Positions 9,282-20,191 of a DNA stretch of 64,000 nt are shown here, piece by piece. Under the pieces are notes generated by a model that was not told the origin of the DNA, did no database searches, and saw only the letters and a program-made list of their open reading frames with translations. The DNA comes from an uncultured Pelagibacteraceae bacterium (GTDB taxonomy: Bacteria > Pseudomonadota > Alphaproteobacteria > Pelagibacterales > Pelagibacteraceae): positions 1-64,000 of the forward strand of contig CACKNV010000005.1 in assembly GCA_902601705.1 (NCBI GenBank), read 5' to 3'. Made by a program: the position numbers and the translations under genes. Every line of letters starts with the position of its first letter. Positions within the stretch are counted from its first letter, which is position 1.

Positions 9282-9979
9282 TGAAAACAAAAATTTTTTG
9301 TGATATTGCTGACTATAAGACAATAAAATTTTTTAATAATAAATCTTTAGTTGATGGCTTTACAACTAATCCAAGTTTAATGCGATTAGCTGGAGCCAAA
9401 AATTATAAACAGTATTCTCTTAAAATTTTGAAGATTTGCAAAAAAAAACCTATTTCTTTTGAAGTATTTGCAGATAATTTTAAAGACATGCTGAAACAAG
9501 CTTACGAAATTAATTCTTGGGGTAAAAATGTTTATGTAAAAATTCCAGTTGTAAATTCTAAAGGAGTATTTACAGGACCAGTAGTCAAAGAATTAAGTGA
9601 TAAAGGAATCAAACTCAACATAACTGCAGTTTACACATTTGAACAAACTGAAAAGATTTTTAAAAAATTAAATAAAAAAACAAAATCAATAATCTCAATA
9701 TTTGCAGGCAGAATGGCTGATAAAGGCAAAGACCCTCTTCCTATATTTAAAAAAAGTATCTCTTTGACCAAGAAAAATAAAAATATTGAAATTCTTTGGG
9801 CTAGTACGAGAGAAGCTTATAACTTTATTCAAGCCAAACAATTAAATTGTAATATAATTACAATGCCGCCAAAAGTAATAAATCAAATTTCAGGATTTGG
9901 TAAGAGTTTCAAATCTATGACTCTAGATACTGTTAAAGGTTTTCTAACCGATAGTAAAAAATCAAGATTTAGTCTTTAA
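9281..9979 (+). CDS. Transaldolase / fructose-6-phosphate aldolase family protein
   Basis: VDGFTTNPSLM, VYVKIPVVNSKG, ISIFAGRMADKGKDP, ILWASTREAYN. Confidence 0.88.
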   Translation: MKTKIFCDIADYKTIKFFNNKSLVDGFTTNPSLMRLAGAKNYKQYSLKILKICKKKPISFEVFADNFKDMLKQAYEINSWGKNVYVKIPVVNSKGVFTGPVVKELSDKGIKLNITAVYTFEQTEKIFKKLNKKTKSIISIFAGRMADKGKDPLPIFKKSISLTKKNKNIEILWASTREAYNFIQAKQLNCNIITMPPKVINQISGFGKSFKSMTLDTVKGFLTDSKKSRFSL

Positions 9980-11799
9980 GAAGCTTTAGCTCTTGACTGT
10001 CTTTTTCTTTCATGAGGATCTAATATTAATTTTCTAAGTCTGCAAGATTTTGGTGTTATCTCTAAAGCTTCATCTGTATTAAGCATACTTAGCTGTTCGG
10101 CTATAGCCATCTTTCTAACTGGTGTTAAAACTACATTTTCATCAGTTCCTTGAGTCCTCATATTTGTAAGTTTTTTCCCTTTTAAAACATTAATTTCCAA
10201 GTCACCACTTTTTGATGAAAGGCCTACTATCATCCCCTCGTATACTGGATCATTGTGTGTCACAAACATTTCACCTCGAGCTTGTAAATTGAAAATTGCA
10301 AAGGCAACTGCTTTACCATTTTCCATGGAAATCAAAGCACCGTTTCTTCTTCCCTCCATATCTCCGGTGTATTCTCCAAAAGAGTGAAAAATTCTATTTA
10401 TTACGCCAGTGCCTTTCGTTAAAGTTAAAAATCTACTTGTGTAACCCATTAATCCCCTAGTTGGTGCATGAAAAATTAATCTTTTTTTATTTTTTCCAGT
10501 ATCCTTAAGATCAATTAATTTACCTTTTCTTCTATTCATGGAGTCTATAATTCTTGATGAAAACTCTTCATCCAAATCCATTGTTATTTCTTCGATTGGT
10601 TCCATTTTATTACCTTGATCATCTTTTCTAATTAAAACTTTTGGCGGGCTTACGGTCATTTCGAAACCCTCTCTTCGCATCTGCGTTAAAAGAATCTCTA
10701 ACATCAACTCACCTCTACCACTTATAACGAAAGCATCTTTATTTTCATTTTCTTCAAAGTTGATCCCAACATTGTTTTCAGCTTCTAAAATTAATCGATC
10801 CCTTATTTGAGTACTTGTTAATTTTTTTCCTTCCGTCCCTGCTAAAGGAGAATTATTTACTGTAATTGTTATTGACATAGTAGGGGGGTCAATAGGGGTT
10901 GCATTAATTGGATCGTTAATTTCTAAATCACAAATTGTATCAGCGACGTTAGCCTTTTCTAACCCTGCAATAATTACTATATCTCCAGCCTCACCTTGTT
11001 CGATAGGAACTTTTTTTGTTCCTTCATATCTAAATATTTTTGTAAGTCTTCCTTCATCAACTTTTTTTCCACTTAGATCTATTGCTTTAATTTGCTGATT
11101 TGCTTTTGCAGTTCCTTGAGCAATTCTACCTACTAAGCTTCTTCCTAAAAAACTGTCGGCATAGAGGAGTGTAGAAAGCATAGCGAATGGTTTTGTTTTA
11201 TCAAAAGTCGAAGGTTTAACATGCTCAATTATTAAATTTAATAAAGGTTGCAAATTTTCTCTTGGACCACCTATTTCTTTAGATGCCCAGCCAGATCTTC
11301 CGCTTGCATACAATACCGGAAAGTCTAATTGCTCCTCATTAGCATCAAGACTTACAAATAAGTCAAAAGTTTCATCTAATACTTCATTTGCTCTTTGATC
11401 CTGTTTATCAAGCTTATTAATTACTACAATTGGCTTCAAACCTTGTTTCAAAGCTTTAGATAATACAAATTTCGTTTGCGGCATTACTCCTTCGGCTGAA
11501 TCGATTAGAAGCAAAGCTCCATCGGCCATGTGTAAAACTCTCTCAACTTCAGCTGCAAAATCTCTGTGGCCTGGAGTATCAATAATATTTATTCTTGAGT
11601 TTTTCCAATTAATCGAAGTAGGTTTTGCAAGAATTGTTATTCCTCTTTCTTTTTCAAGCTCACCAGAATCCATTATTCTCTCTTCTACGTTTTCGTTTTC
11701 TCTAAATGTACCACTCTGCTTCATAAGATTATCAATCAAAGTAGTTTTTCCATGATCTACATGAGCAATGATAGTTATATTTCTGAATGTGTTTGTCAT
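9976..11799 (-). CDS. typA: Translational GTPase TypA/BipA
   Basis: NITIIAHVDHGKTTLIDNLMKQSGTF, DTPGHRDFAAEVERVL; full-length TypA pattern. Confidence 0.98.
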   Translation of the reverse strand: MTNTFRNITIIAHVDHGKTTLIDNLMKQSGTFRENENVEERIMDSGELEKERGITILAKPTSINWKNSRINIIDTPGHRDFAAEVERVLHMADGALLLIDSAEGVMPQTKFVLSKALKQGLKPIVVINKLDKQDQRANEVLDETFDLFVSLDANEEQLDFPVLYASGRSGWASKEIGGPRENLQPLLNLIIEHVKPSTFDKTKPFAMLSTLLYADSFLGRSLVGRIAQGTAKANQQIKAIDLSGKKVDEGRLTKIFRYEGTKKVPIEQGEAGDIVIIAGLEKANVADTICDLEINDPINATPIDPPTMSITITVNNSPLAGTEGKKLTSTQIRDRLILEAENNVGINFEENENKDAFVISGRGELMLEILLTQMRREGFEMTVSPPKVLIRKDDQGNKMEPIEEITMDLDEEFSSRIIDSMNRRKGKLIDLKDTGKNKKRLIFHAPTRGLMGYTSRFLTLTKGTGVINRIFHSFGEYTGDMEGRRNGALISMENGKAVAFAIFNLQARGEMFVTHNDPVYEGMIVGLSSKSGDLEINVLKGKKLTNMRTQGTDENVVLTPVRKMAIAEQLSMLNTDEALEITPKSCRLRKLILDPHERKRQSRAKAS

Positions 11800-11801
11800 T
11801 T

Positions 11802-11878
<77 letters not shown>

Positions 11879-11883
11879 ATAAA

Positions 11884-12102
11884 TTATTTTTTCTTTATAT
11901 TTATAGCTTGAAGTTTATTTTTTTCTTCTTTTATGTCGTAAACAATTGTTTGCTCTTCTTTTAAAACTCTAAGCTTAGAGCTTTCTAATGCTGATACGTG
12001 CAGAAAGATATCTTTTTGTGTTTCGTCATCAGTTATAAATCCATAACCTTTTTTGGCGTTAAACCATTTTACTTTACCAGATGGCATTATAAATCCTCTC
12101 AT
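11884..12102 (-). CDS. Cold-shock protein (CSD)
   Basis: GKVKWFNAKKGYGFITDDETQKDIFLHVSAL. Confidence 0.96.
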   Translation of the reverse strand: MRGFIMPSGKVKWFNAKKGYGFITDDETQKDIFLHVSALESSKLRVLKEEQTIVYDIKEEKNKLQAINIKKK

Positions 12103-12112
12103 TTAAAAAAAT

Positions 12113-12307
12113 TTAGTACCTATTTTTAAGTTTTTGAAGTTTTTTTATTCTTTTAAGATTTTCTGTTTGAACTCTCTTCTTTTTTTCAGATGGCTTCTCG
12201 TAAGTGCTCTTCATTTTCATTACTTTAAAAAAACCTTCTTTTTGAAGCTTTCTTTTAAGAACTCTAATTGCTTGTTCTACATTATTATCTTTTACGTCTA
12301 TTTTAAT
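12113..12307 (-). CDS. rpsU: 30S ribosomal protein S21, probable ATT start
   Basis: Own reverse-strand translation: (I/M)KIDVKDNNVEQAIRVLKRKLQKEGFFKVMKMKSTYEKPSEKKRRVQTENLKRIKKLQKLKNRY*; GGAGG 5 nt before ATT; absent from the ORF track. Confidence 0.9.
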   Translation of the reverse strand: MKIDVKDNNVEQAIRVLKRKLQKEGFFKVMKMKSTYEKPSEKKKRVQTENLKRIKKLQKLKNRY

Positions 12308-12358
12308 AAAAACCTCCAGTTAATTTTGTTGGTAGTTATCATTAGAAAATCTTTTTGT

Positions 12359-12943
12359 CTAGAGAGAAGCTGCTTGAGCCTTTTTTTCCTCTCTAATCTT
12401 AGCTTTTTTCTCTCTTTCGATTCTTCTTTTGGCTTTATCTAAGGCTTTTTGAAAAACTTCTTGAGTGCATAAAGCAAGGATAACTGGATCTCTAGGTTTT
12501 AAATTTGAGAAGTTCCAATAACTTCTTTTTCTAATTAAAGAAACAGTTCCTTTCGTACTCCCGACCAGTTTAGAAATTTGTCCATCGGTTAATTCAGACG
12601 CATTTTTACACAACCATAGAATAGCATCTGGTCTATCTTGTCTTTTTGATAATGGTGTATATTTTGGTCTTTTTCTCTCTTTAATTTCAACTTCTTCAAT
12701 TTTTTTTAATAATCTTAATTTTTTTTCTGGGTTATTGGAACATTGTTCAATTTCTTCTCTAGATAATTGACCAGCTAAAATTGGATTATAAGCTTTTATT
12801 CCTTTAGCAACGTCGCCATCAGCTATACCTTTAATTTCCAGTTCATGTAAATTACAAAACTCTGCAATTTGCCTAAAAGTTAAAGTTGTATTTTCAACTA
12901 ACCAAACAGCAGTTGCTTTTGGCATAAATGGAGTTTCGGTCAT
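12359..12943 (-). CDS. DUF1013 family / TrcR-like cell-cycle transcriptional regulator
   Basis: MPKATAVWLVENTTLTFRQIAEFCNLHELEIKGIADG, DGQISKLVGSTKGTV; alphaproteobacterial DUF1013 pattern. Confidence 0.85.
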   Translation of the reverse strand: MTETPFMPKATAVWLVENTTLTFRQIAEFCNLHELEIKGIADGDVAKGIKAYNPILAGQLSREEIEQCSNNPEKKLRLLKKIEEVEIKERKRPKYTPLSKRQDRPDAILWLCKNASELTDGQISKLVGSTKGTVSLIRKRSYWNFSNLKPRDPVILALCTQEVFQKALDKAKRRIEREKKAKIREEKKAQAASL

Positions 12944-12946
12944 ATT

Positions 12947-13171
12947 CTATTTTTTTGATCTAAGGTTGCTAAATTTCTTATTATACTTACTAACTCTTCC
13001 TTTATCCAAAATCTTTTGAGTACCGCCGGTCCATGCAAAATGTGATTTTGGATCTATATCTAATTTTAAAACATCGTTTTCTTTACCCCACGTAGATCTT
13101 GTTTCAAACTCCGAACCATCAGTCATTACAACTTTTATTTTATGGTAATTTGGGTGTATGTTTTTTTTCAT
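12947..13171 (-). CDS. rpmE: 50S ribosomal protein L31
   Basis: [29 protein letters not shown]…HFAWTGG. Confidence 0.96.
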   Translation of the reverse strand: MKKNIHPNYHKIKVVMTDGSEFETRSTWGKENDVLKLDIDPKSHFAWTGGTQKILDKGRVSKYNKKFSNLRSKK

Positions 13172-13199
13172 GAACGGAGTTTTATATTAATAACAGTTT

Positions 13200-14000
13200 T
13201 TACTCAATATCTTTTTTATTTATGAGATCCTTTAATTCATCATGAATATTGGCATTAGTAGCTAAAATATTCTTTTTAAACGGTAAGTTTTCATCATCTT
13301 CAAAAAAATCAACAAACCCTCCAGCTTCTTTTAATATTATTATTCCCGCAGCAATATCCCAATAGTTAAGTTCTCTTTGCCAATATCCGTCGAATCTACC
13401 ACAGGCTACATAAGCCATATCTAATGCTGCACTTCCAAATTTTCTTACATTTGAAACATTATTTGAAACGTTTATGTATTCAGAAAATATTTTATCTTTA
13501 ATTTGGCTCGCTCCCTTTGGGCCGCCGGTAACTAATAAAGCGTCTTTAATTTTTTTTTTATTTGAAACCCTCATTCTTGTATTGTTTAGATATGCTCCAT
13601 TACCTTTCTCTGCAATGAACATCTCGTTCATAATTGGATTAAAAATTACACCACATACTATTTCACCATTCTCTTCATATCCAATTGAAATTGCAAACTG
13701 AGGCACTCCATTTAAAAAATTCATAGTTCCATCTATAGGATCAATGATCCATCTGTTATTTATATTTGATTTATTTATTATACCAGTCTCTTCTGTAATG
13801 ATTCCATATTCAGGATGAGCCTTTTGCAATTCTTCAATTAAAATTTTTTCTGTTCTTTTATCAGCTGATGAAACAAAATCCCCTGGTCCTTTTGATGAAA
13901 CTTGCAGATTTTCAATTTCCCCAAAGTCTCTGATTAGGGATCTTGAAGCTTTTATGCATGCTTTAGATATCAAGTTTATTTGAGGAGAATTTAACCTCAT
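13200..14000 (-). CDS. suhB: Inositol monophosphatase family protein
   Basis: DFVSSADKRTEK, EETG, WIIDPIDGTMNFLNGVPQFAISIG, YWDIAAG. Confidence 0.93.
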   Translation of the reverse strand: MRLNSPQINLISKACIKASRSLIRDFGEIENLQVSSKGPGDFVSSADKRTEKILIEELQKAHPEYGIITEETGIINKSNINNRWIIDPIDGTMNFLNGVPQFAISIGYEENGEIVCGVIFNPIMNEMFIAEKGNGAYLNNTRMRVSNKKKIKDALLVTGGPKGASQIKDKIFSEYINVSNNVSNVRKFGSAALDMAYVACGRFDGYWQRELNYWDIAAGIIILKEAGGFVDFFEDDENLPFKKNILATNANIHDELKDLINKKDIE

Positions 14001-14563
14001 TAATTTACTCTTTTTACGTATTCTAATGTTCTCGTATCAATAATAATTTTTTCACCACTCTCAATAAATGGCGGAACATTTATTTTAATGCCGCAATCTA
14101 GTAAAGCAGGCTTATAAGATGAAGATGCAGTTTGATTTTTTATTGCTGCGTCGGTTGTTTCGATAGTACACTCTATATTATTAGGTAATTCTATTGATAT
14201 AGGTTTTTCTTCCATAAAAGAAATTGTTACTTCTATATTTTCTTTTAAAAGTTTGTACTGTTGGCCAGTAATAGATTTCGGTATTTCAACTTGTTCAAAA
14301 GTCGTATTGTCCATAAAGTGACAATTTTCTCCATCTAAATACAAAAAGTTAAATTTTTTTTCATCAACCTCTGCTTTTTCAACTGTTTCACTTGATCTAA
14401 ATCGTTCATTTAATTTAGTTCCTTTGACTATACTTTTCAATTCTACTTGATTAAAGGCTCCACCTTTTCCAGGTTTCACATGTTGGGTTTTTAAAACATT
14501 CCAATAATCATTTTTATGTTCGATTATCATTCCAGGTTTTATTTCTATAGCTGTTATTTTCAT
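14000..14563 (-). CDS. efp: Elongation factor P
   Basis: KPGKGGAFNQVELKSI, FMDNTTFEQVEI, C-terminal EFP domain. Confidence 0.97.
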   Translation of the reverse strand: MKITAIEIKPGMIIEHKNDYWNVLKTQHVKPGKGGAFNQVELKSIVKGTKLNERFRSSETVEKAEVDEKKFNFLYLDGENCHFMDNTTFEQVEIPKSITGQQYKLLKENIEVTISFMEEKPISIELPNNIECTIETTDAAIKNQTASSSYKPALLDCGIKINVPPFIESGEKIIIDTRTLEYVKRVN

Positions 14564-15162
14564 CTAAATTTTTTAATAGCAAATTCAGGTTTAAACTTCG
14601 GGTTATCCCAAATAAAACTTGATATTGCAATATAATTTGCTCCAGCTTTTATTAATTTTTTGTAGTTATGATTGTTTATTCCCCCTATCGCAATAATAGG
14701 TTTTTTAATATTCCTCTTCGCCCACTTCAAAATATCAATATTTGCCCTTTTTGCATTTTGTTTTAGCTTAGATTTATAAAAAGATCCAAAAGCAATATAA
14801 TCTGCTTTATTCTCAATAGCACTATTTGCAAGGATTTTAGAATTATGACATGTTATTCCCATAATCTTTCCTTTAAGTTTTTTTCTTGCAATTTTAAAAG
14901 ATCCATCAAGTTGACCCATATGACAGCCATCAACTTTAATTTTAGAAGCTAAAATAAAATTATCATTAATGATAAACTTAACTTTATGCTTAGTGGTAAT
15001 TTTTACAATTCTTTTAGAGAAATTAAGAAGTTTTTTTTGACTCAAATTTTTTAATCTTAATTGAAAAAACTTCACATTCTTAAACGACAATACTTTATCT
15101 AAACTAACGAAGAAATTTTGATCAATTTTATCAGGTGAAATTAAGTATACTAATTTCTTCAA
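14560..15162 (-). CDS. thiE: Thiamine-phosphate synthase
   Basis: KFFQLRLKN, KFIINDNFILASKIKVDGCHMGQLDG, ADYIAFGSFYKSKLK, PIIAIGGIN. Confidence 0.88.
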   Translation of the reverse strand: MKKLVYLISPDKIDQNFFVSLDKVLSFKNVKFFQLRLKNLSQKKLLNFSKRIVKITTKHKVKFIINDNFILASKIKVDGCHMGQLDGSFKIARKKLKGKIMGITCHNSKILANSAIENKADYIAFGSFYKSKLKQNAKRANIDILKWAKRNIKKPIIAIGGINNHNYKKLIKAGANYIAISSFIWDNPKFKPEFAIKKFR

Positions 15163-15167
15163 ATGTT

Positions 15168-16184
15168 TTAGGCCGCAAATTCTTTCTCTAATTCTTCAGA
15201 CCACTCCCCTTTAGATGACAGACCATTCATTTTAGCTCTATGGTTAAAGGCTTTTTGAATATTTTCTGTATTTTCTTGATTTTTTCCAAATTCCTTTAAT
15301 GCACTTGCTTGCAATCCTCTTCCATAAGAGAAAGTAATTAAAAAATTACTATCATTTATTTTGTTTATTTCATTAAGATTTTTACTTGACTCTATTTCTG
15401 ACTGCCCACCAGATAAAAATGCTATGCCTGGTACTTTAGATGGAACATTTTTTTTTAAACAATCTAAAGTTTTTTTTGCGATTTCTTCTACATTAGATTT
15501 TTCTTTGCACTCCGAACCAGGTACAATCATATTAGGTTTAAGAACAGTTCCTTTCAAATCAACTTTATGTATTTCCAGTTCGTTAAAACACTCATTAAGT
15601 ACATTTGTTGTAACTTGATAGCATTTATCAATATTATGTGAACCATCCATCAAAACTTCTGGCTCGACGATCGGTACCATTTTAGCTTCTTGAACTAAAG
15701 CAGCGTATCTTGCTAATGCGTGGGCATTAGACTTAATAGATTGGGCAGATGGAAATTCATCAGAAATTTTATAGACAGCTCTCCATTTCGTAAATCTAGC
15801 ACCTAAATCATAATATTCTTTTAATCTTTCGCGTAAACCATCTAAACCCTCTGTTACAGTTTCATCACTAGATCCAGCAAGGGGTTTGGCACCTTTATCA
15901 ACTTTTATTCCTGGTACAGCTCCATGTTTAGATATTAATTCTGGAATAGAAGGACCCAAAGTAGTTTTCTGCCTTATAGTTTCGTCAAATAAAATTACTC
16001 CTCCAATAAAATCTTTCATTGCACTTGAATTAAAAAGAGTTTGTCTAAAGTTTAATCTATTTTTTTCTATGTTTTCAACATTTATACTTTTAAATCTTTT
16101 AGCTATTGTTCCAGTACTTTCATCTGCAGCGAGAATACCTTTTCCTTTAGCGCACATTTTTTTAGCTATTTCATTTAACGTCAT
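15168..16184 (-). CDS. fba: Class I fructose-bisphosphate aldolase
   Basis: GKGILAADESTGTIAKRF, FTKWRAVYKI, PIVEPEVLMDG, LKGTVLKPNMIVPG, FLSGGQSE. Confidence 0.97.
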   Translation of the reverse strand: MTLNEIAKKMCAKGKGILAADESTGTIAKRFKSINVENIEKNRLNFRQTLFNSSAMKDFIGGVILFDETIRQKTTLGPSIPELISKHGAVPGIKVDKGAKPLAGSSDETVTEGLDGLRERLKEYYDLGARFTKWRAVYKISDEFPSAQSIKSNAHALARYAALVQEAKMVPIVEPEVLMDGSHNIDKCYQVTTNVLNECFNELEIHKVDLKGTVLKPNMIVPGSECKEKSNVEEIAKKTLDCLKKNVPSKVPGIAFLSGGQSEIESSKNLNEINKINDSNFLITFSYGRGLQASALKEFGKNQENTENIQKAFNHRAKMNGLSSKGEWSEELEKEFAA

Positions 16185-16193
16185 AGCGATTAT

Positions 16194-17384
16194 TTATTTT
16201 AAAACACTTATACCAGGCAAGTCTTTTCCTTCTAAGTATTCTAAAAATGCTCCTCCTGCTGTTGATAAGTGAGAGAAAGTAAGTTTGTCATTACTTTTAT
16301 TTATTGCTGCGAGAGTGTCTCCACCTCCAAGAATAGATATTAAAGATTTTTCAATGGTATTTTTAGAGATATTTTCTGCAATCGACAATGTACCTTTTAA
16401 GAAGTTCTTATTTTCAAAATACCCAGCTGGTCCATTCCATAGAACAGTATTTGACTCGTTAATCTTTTTTTGAATTTTTTTGATTGTATTGAAGCCAATA
16501 TCTAAAATTATTTCATTTTCTTGAATCTCATCAAGATTTTTATTTTTACCGGTTCCTTCAAAGTCTGTTCCTACCATGCAATCTTCAGGTATTAATATTT
16601 TACAATTATGTTCCTCTGCTTTTTTATAAATATTTGCTATTATCTCTTTTGTATTTTTTTCAATTAAAGATTTACCAACTTTTAAATTATTATGAACGAA
16701 GAAATTATTAGCCATTGCCCCAACAATTACTATATTATTTACTTTTTTTATAAGATTAGTAATAACATTAATCTTTGTAGAAATTTTTGATCCTCCGATA
16801 ATACAAGTGACTGGTTCTTTTTTATTTTTTATAACAAGATTTATTGACGTTATTTCTTTTTTTAATAATGGACCAGCATAACTTTTTTTTATAAATTTTG
16901 TTATACTATGCACAGAGGCTTGTTTTCTATGGGAGCATGAAAATGCATCATTAATATAAATGTCCCCAAGTTCACCTAACTTTTTTGAAAAATCTTGGCT
17001 ATCTTCGGTTTCTTCTTTAAAAAATCTTATATTCTCAATTAATATTACCTCACCCCCTTTTAGGTGAGAGAATTTTTCTTTAGTTTCACCATCAAAAGTT
17101 CCTCTAAAAAAATAAACATTAGTTTTTAGCACATCTTTGAGATATTTGTAGATAGGTATTAAAGACAGGTCAGGTACATTAATTCCTTTTGGTCGACCTA
17201 AATGACTAATAATTATAATTTTTGCTTTTTTTTCAATTAGTCTATTAATAAAAGGTAAACATAAAGTTATTCTTGTATCATCTTTGATAACTTTGTCTTT
17301 AATTGGTACATTTAAATCTAATCTAAGAATTATTTTTTGATCTTTGATTTCTAAATCGTTAGGAAAGAAATTTATTTCACCCAT
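16194..17384 (-). CDS. pgk: Phosphoglycerate kinase
   Basis: ILRLDLNVPIKDK, ISHLGRPKG, FSCSHRKQASVHSI, LWNGPAGYFE, ILGGGDTLAAI. Confidence 0.98.
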   Translation of the reverse strand: MGEINFFPNDLEIKDQKIILRLDLNVPIKDKVIKDDTRITLCLPFINRLIEKKAKIIIISHLGRPKGINVPDLSLIPIYKYLKDVLKTNVYFFRGTFDGETKEKFSHLKGGEVILIENIRFFKEETEDSQDFSKKLGELGDIYINDAFSCSHRKQASVHSITKFIKKSYAGPLLKKEITSINLVIKNKKEPVTCIIGGSKISTKINVITNLIKKVNNIVIVGAMANNFFVHNNLKVGKSLIEKNTKEIIANIYKKAEEHNCKILIPEDCMVGTDFEGTGKNKNLDEIQENEIILDIGFNTIKKIQKKINESNTVLWNGPAGYFENKNFLKGTLSIAENISKNTIEKSLISILGGGDTLAAINKSNDKLTFSHLSTAGGAFLEYLEGKDLPGISVLK

Positions 17385-17393
17385 CGACTTCTA

Positions 17394-19376
17394 TTAATCT
17401 CTCAATTTTTTTTGAATAAAATTTGTTATATCTTCTTCTGATAATTTAAAATGTTTGTAAACTTCTTTATAAGGAGCACTTTCACCAAATTTATCTATAC
17501 CTAAATTGGAACCTTTATTTTTAATATATTTTTGCCAAGACATTACACTTCCAGCTTCTAATGTGATGATCAATGAGTTTTCTTCTAAAATATCTTTCCG
17601 GTAATCTTCAGGTTGTTTATCAAAAAGCTCCATACATGGCATTGAAACTACTTTTGAGTGGATATTGTTTTCTTTAAGTTTATCTTGAACTTTTAAGGCA
17701 AGTTCTACCTCAGTACCCGAAGCAACTAATGTTACATTGCTCTCATGCGAAGTTAAATTAACTACATAGGCTCCTTTTTCACATTTGTTTTCTTTAGAAT
17801 TGCTTGGATTAATGTAGGGAACTTTTTGTCTCGATAAAGCAATAGCACTTGGGGTATTATTACTTTTTAAAGCTAATTCCCAACACTCATATGTTTCATT
17901 AATATCTGCTGGCCTGAAGACATTTAAATTTGGAATTGCTCTCAATCCAGTAAGTTGTTCTATAGGTTGGTGAGTAGGGCCATCTTCACCAAGACCAATC
18001 GAGTCGTGTGAAAAAATATAAATTACCTTAAGACCCATTAAAGCAGAGAGTCTTATAGAGGGTTTACAATAATCTGAGAATATTAAAAATGTTCCACCAT
18101 AAGGTATTATACCTCCATAAAGCGCCAAACCATTCATAACTGCTGCCATACCATGTTCTCTAACTCCGTAATGAATATAATTTCCATTAAAATTTTTAAA
18201 GTTTATGATTTTAGAATTATTTGTTTTTGTATTATTAGAACCACTTAAATCTGCAGAACCACCTATTAATTCAGGAAGAAAAGCAGAAATTTTTTCTATA
18301 GCGGCCATCGAGCATTGTCGTGTAGCTAAACTTGGCTTAGATTCAAAATGTTTATCTTTTTCTTGACGAATTAAATTTTCTAAACCGTTCATATCCAATT
18401 TCTCATTAGCGTCGTTAAGTTCACTTAAAATTTTAGGATTTTTTTTATTTATTGTTTCAAGCCATTTATTTTCCATTTGCTCACCCTTGTTACCTATATT
18501 TCTCCATTCAGCTAGTATTTCTTGAGGCACTTCAAATGGCTGATTGTTCCATTTTAGTTTTTTTCTCACTAAAGATATTTCTTCATCTCCTAAAGGAGAG
18601 CCGTGAGAGGAAGCTTTACCAGATTTATTAGGTGATCCAAATCCTATTATAGTTTTACAAGATATTATTGTAGGTTTTCTTGATTTTGATGCTTTTGTGA
18701 TAGCTTTTGAAATTTGTTTTTCATTGTGACCATTTACCTCTAAGAAGCTCCAACCGTACGACTCAAATCTTTTTTTGTAATTATCTGAAACACTAAGCGA
18801 TGTTGAACCGTCAATTGAAATTTTATTATTGTCAAAAAAAACTATTAAATTCTTTAATTTTAGATGGCCAGCTAGACTCATTGCTTCATGACTAATTCCC
18901 TCCATTAAGTCTCCGTCACTCGCAATTACATAGGTTTTGTTATTAATGACTGAGGAAGTAAATTTCTTTCTGAATATTTCTTCTGCTATTGCCATACCTA
19001 CAGCGTTTCCTAATCCTTGTCCTAAAGGTCCAGTAGTCGTTTCAATTCCAGAGCCTTTTTTGTACTCGGGATGTCCAGCACAGATAGAATTAAGTTGTCG
19101 GAAATTTTTTATATCCTCAATTGAAATACTTTTGTAACCACAAAGATACAAAAGAGAGTAAAGCAACATTGAACCGTGTCCAGCAGATAAAATAAATCTA
19201 TCACGATTAATCCAGTTGGGATTTTTTGGATTAAACCTCAGGTGGTATTTAAATAGAACAGTAGCGACATCTGACATTCCCATCGGCATACCTGGATGAC
19301 CCGAATTTGCTTTTTGCACAGCGTCAATTGATAAAAATCTTATTGCGTTTGATAATTGATTAAATTTTACAGTCAC
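17394..19376 (-). CDS. tkt: Transketolase (probable GTG start at 19376; listed ORF extends to 19460)
   Basis: [64 protein letters not shown]; homology begins only after [10 protein letters not shown]. Confidence 0.95.
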   Translation of the reverse strand: MTVKFNQLSNAIRFLSIDAVQKANSGHPGMPMGMSDVATVLFKYHLRFNPKNPNWINRDRFILSAGHGSMLLYSLLYLCGYKSISIEDIKNFRQLNSICAGHPEYKKGSGIETTTGPLGQGLGNAVGMAIAEEIFRKKFTSSVINNKTYVIASDGDLMEGISHEAMSLAGHLKLKNLIVFFDNNKISIDGSTSLSVSDNYKKRFESYGWSFLEVNGHNEKQISKAITKASKSRKPTIISCKTIIGFGSPNKSGKASSHGSPLGDEEISLVRKKLKWNNQPFEVPQEILAEWRNIGNKGEQMENKWLETINKKNPKILSELNDANEKLDMNGLENLIRQEKDKHFESKPSLATRQCSMAAIEKISAFLPELIGGSADLSGSNNTKTNNSKIINFKNFNGNYIHYGVREHGMAAVMNGLALYGGIIPYGGTFLIFSDYCKPSIRLSALMGLKVIYIFSHDSIGLGEDGPTHQPIEQLTGLRAIPNLNVFRPADINETYECWELALKSNNTPSAIALSRQKVPYINPSNSKENKCEKGAYVVNLTSHESNVTLVASGTEVELALKVQDKLKENNIHSKVVSMPCMELFDKQPEDYRKDILEENSLIITLEAGSVMSWQKYIKNKGSNLGIDKFGESAPYKEVYKHFKLSEEDITNFIQKKLRD

Positions 19377-19433
19377 TTTGCAATACCTATATAGACTTAA
19401 ACTAACTATATCAATATTATGGTATAAATCTTT

Positions 19434-19757
19434 ATGAGCAGTTTTGAAAAAAAAGAACAAAATTTAAACCAACTTATTGATAAATTAAACTCACTATCTT
19501 TAAGTTATTCACAGCCAGGTTATGAGCTGGAAAAAATAAAAACTGAAAAAAATGAACTTGCTAATCAAAAAAAAGAAATTGAAAAAAAAAATGAAGAGTT
19601 AATGAGGGAGCATAAATATTTAAAAGAAAAAATAAAAAAGATGCAATCAGAAGTTAATAAAAGATCTGAATTAGAAGATAAGTTTAATCAAGAAATTGAG
19701 GAATTAAGTAAAGAAACTGAAAATTTAGTTAGTGAGATCGATAAATGGCAAATGTAA
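19434..19757 (+). CDS. Coiled-coil hypothetical protein, upstream of zapA
   Basis: Heptad-rich, Lys/Glu-rich 107 aa; overlaps zapA start. Confidence 0.75.
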   Translation: MSSFEKKEQNLNQLIDKLNSLSLSYSQPGYELEKIKTEKNELANQKKEIEKKNEELMREHKYLKEKIKKMQSEVNKRSELEDKFNQEIEELSKETENLVSEIDKWQM

Positions 19758-20191
19758 ATGTAAAATTTAATAATAAAGATTATTTACTTTCATGTGATGA
19801 CGGTCAGGAAGAGTCACTAAAAAAATTAACTAATTTTTTGGATAAAAAGTATACAGAGCTTAAAGATAAGTTAGGTAATATTGGTGAAAATAAGCTTCTA
19901 TTAATTACCACTATTCAACTAATTGATGAATACTTTGATTTAAAACAAAAAGTTACAGACCAAAAAAAAAAACTAGATGAGATTTCTAATAAATTTAAGG
20001 AAATAAGATCTCTGGCAATTAAATACAAAGAGGGTAAAGATATTGAGATTAAAAATTTAAATAAAGAATTAGATAATTTAAAAAAAACAATTGAGGAGAA
20101 TAATTTAATGTACGAGTCGATGCTTGACAAAACAACTCAATCACTGGAAAAAATAATTTCTAATACAGAATCGCTGTCAAAAATACAGTAG
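19745..20191 (+). CDS. zapA: Cell division protein ZapA
   Basis: [35 protein letters not shown]. Confidence 0.85.
   Translation: MANVNVKFNNKDYLLSCDDGQEESLKKLTNFLDKKYTELKDKLGNIGENKLLLITTIQLIDEYFDLKQKVTDQKKKLDEISNKFKEIRSLAIKYKEGKDIEIKNLNKELDNLKKTIEENNLMYESMLDKTTQSLEKIISNTESLSKIQ

Noticed and set aside
12134-12442. 102-aa plus-strand ORF
   Set aside because: Antisense to rpsU and the TrcR-like gene; composition is a Phe/Leu-rich artefact of antisense A-rich coding DNA.
15886-16272. 128-aa plus-strand ORF
   Set aside because: Antisense to class I aldolase and the end of pgk.
19376-19460. N-terminal extension of transketolase ([19 protein letters not shown]…)
   Set aside because: Not typical of transketolase; overlaps the divergent gene and promoter; GTG at 19376 fits the family start.
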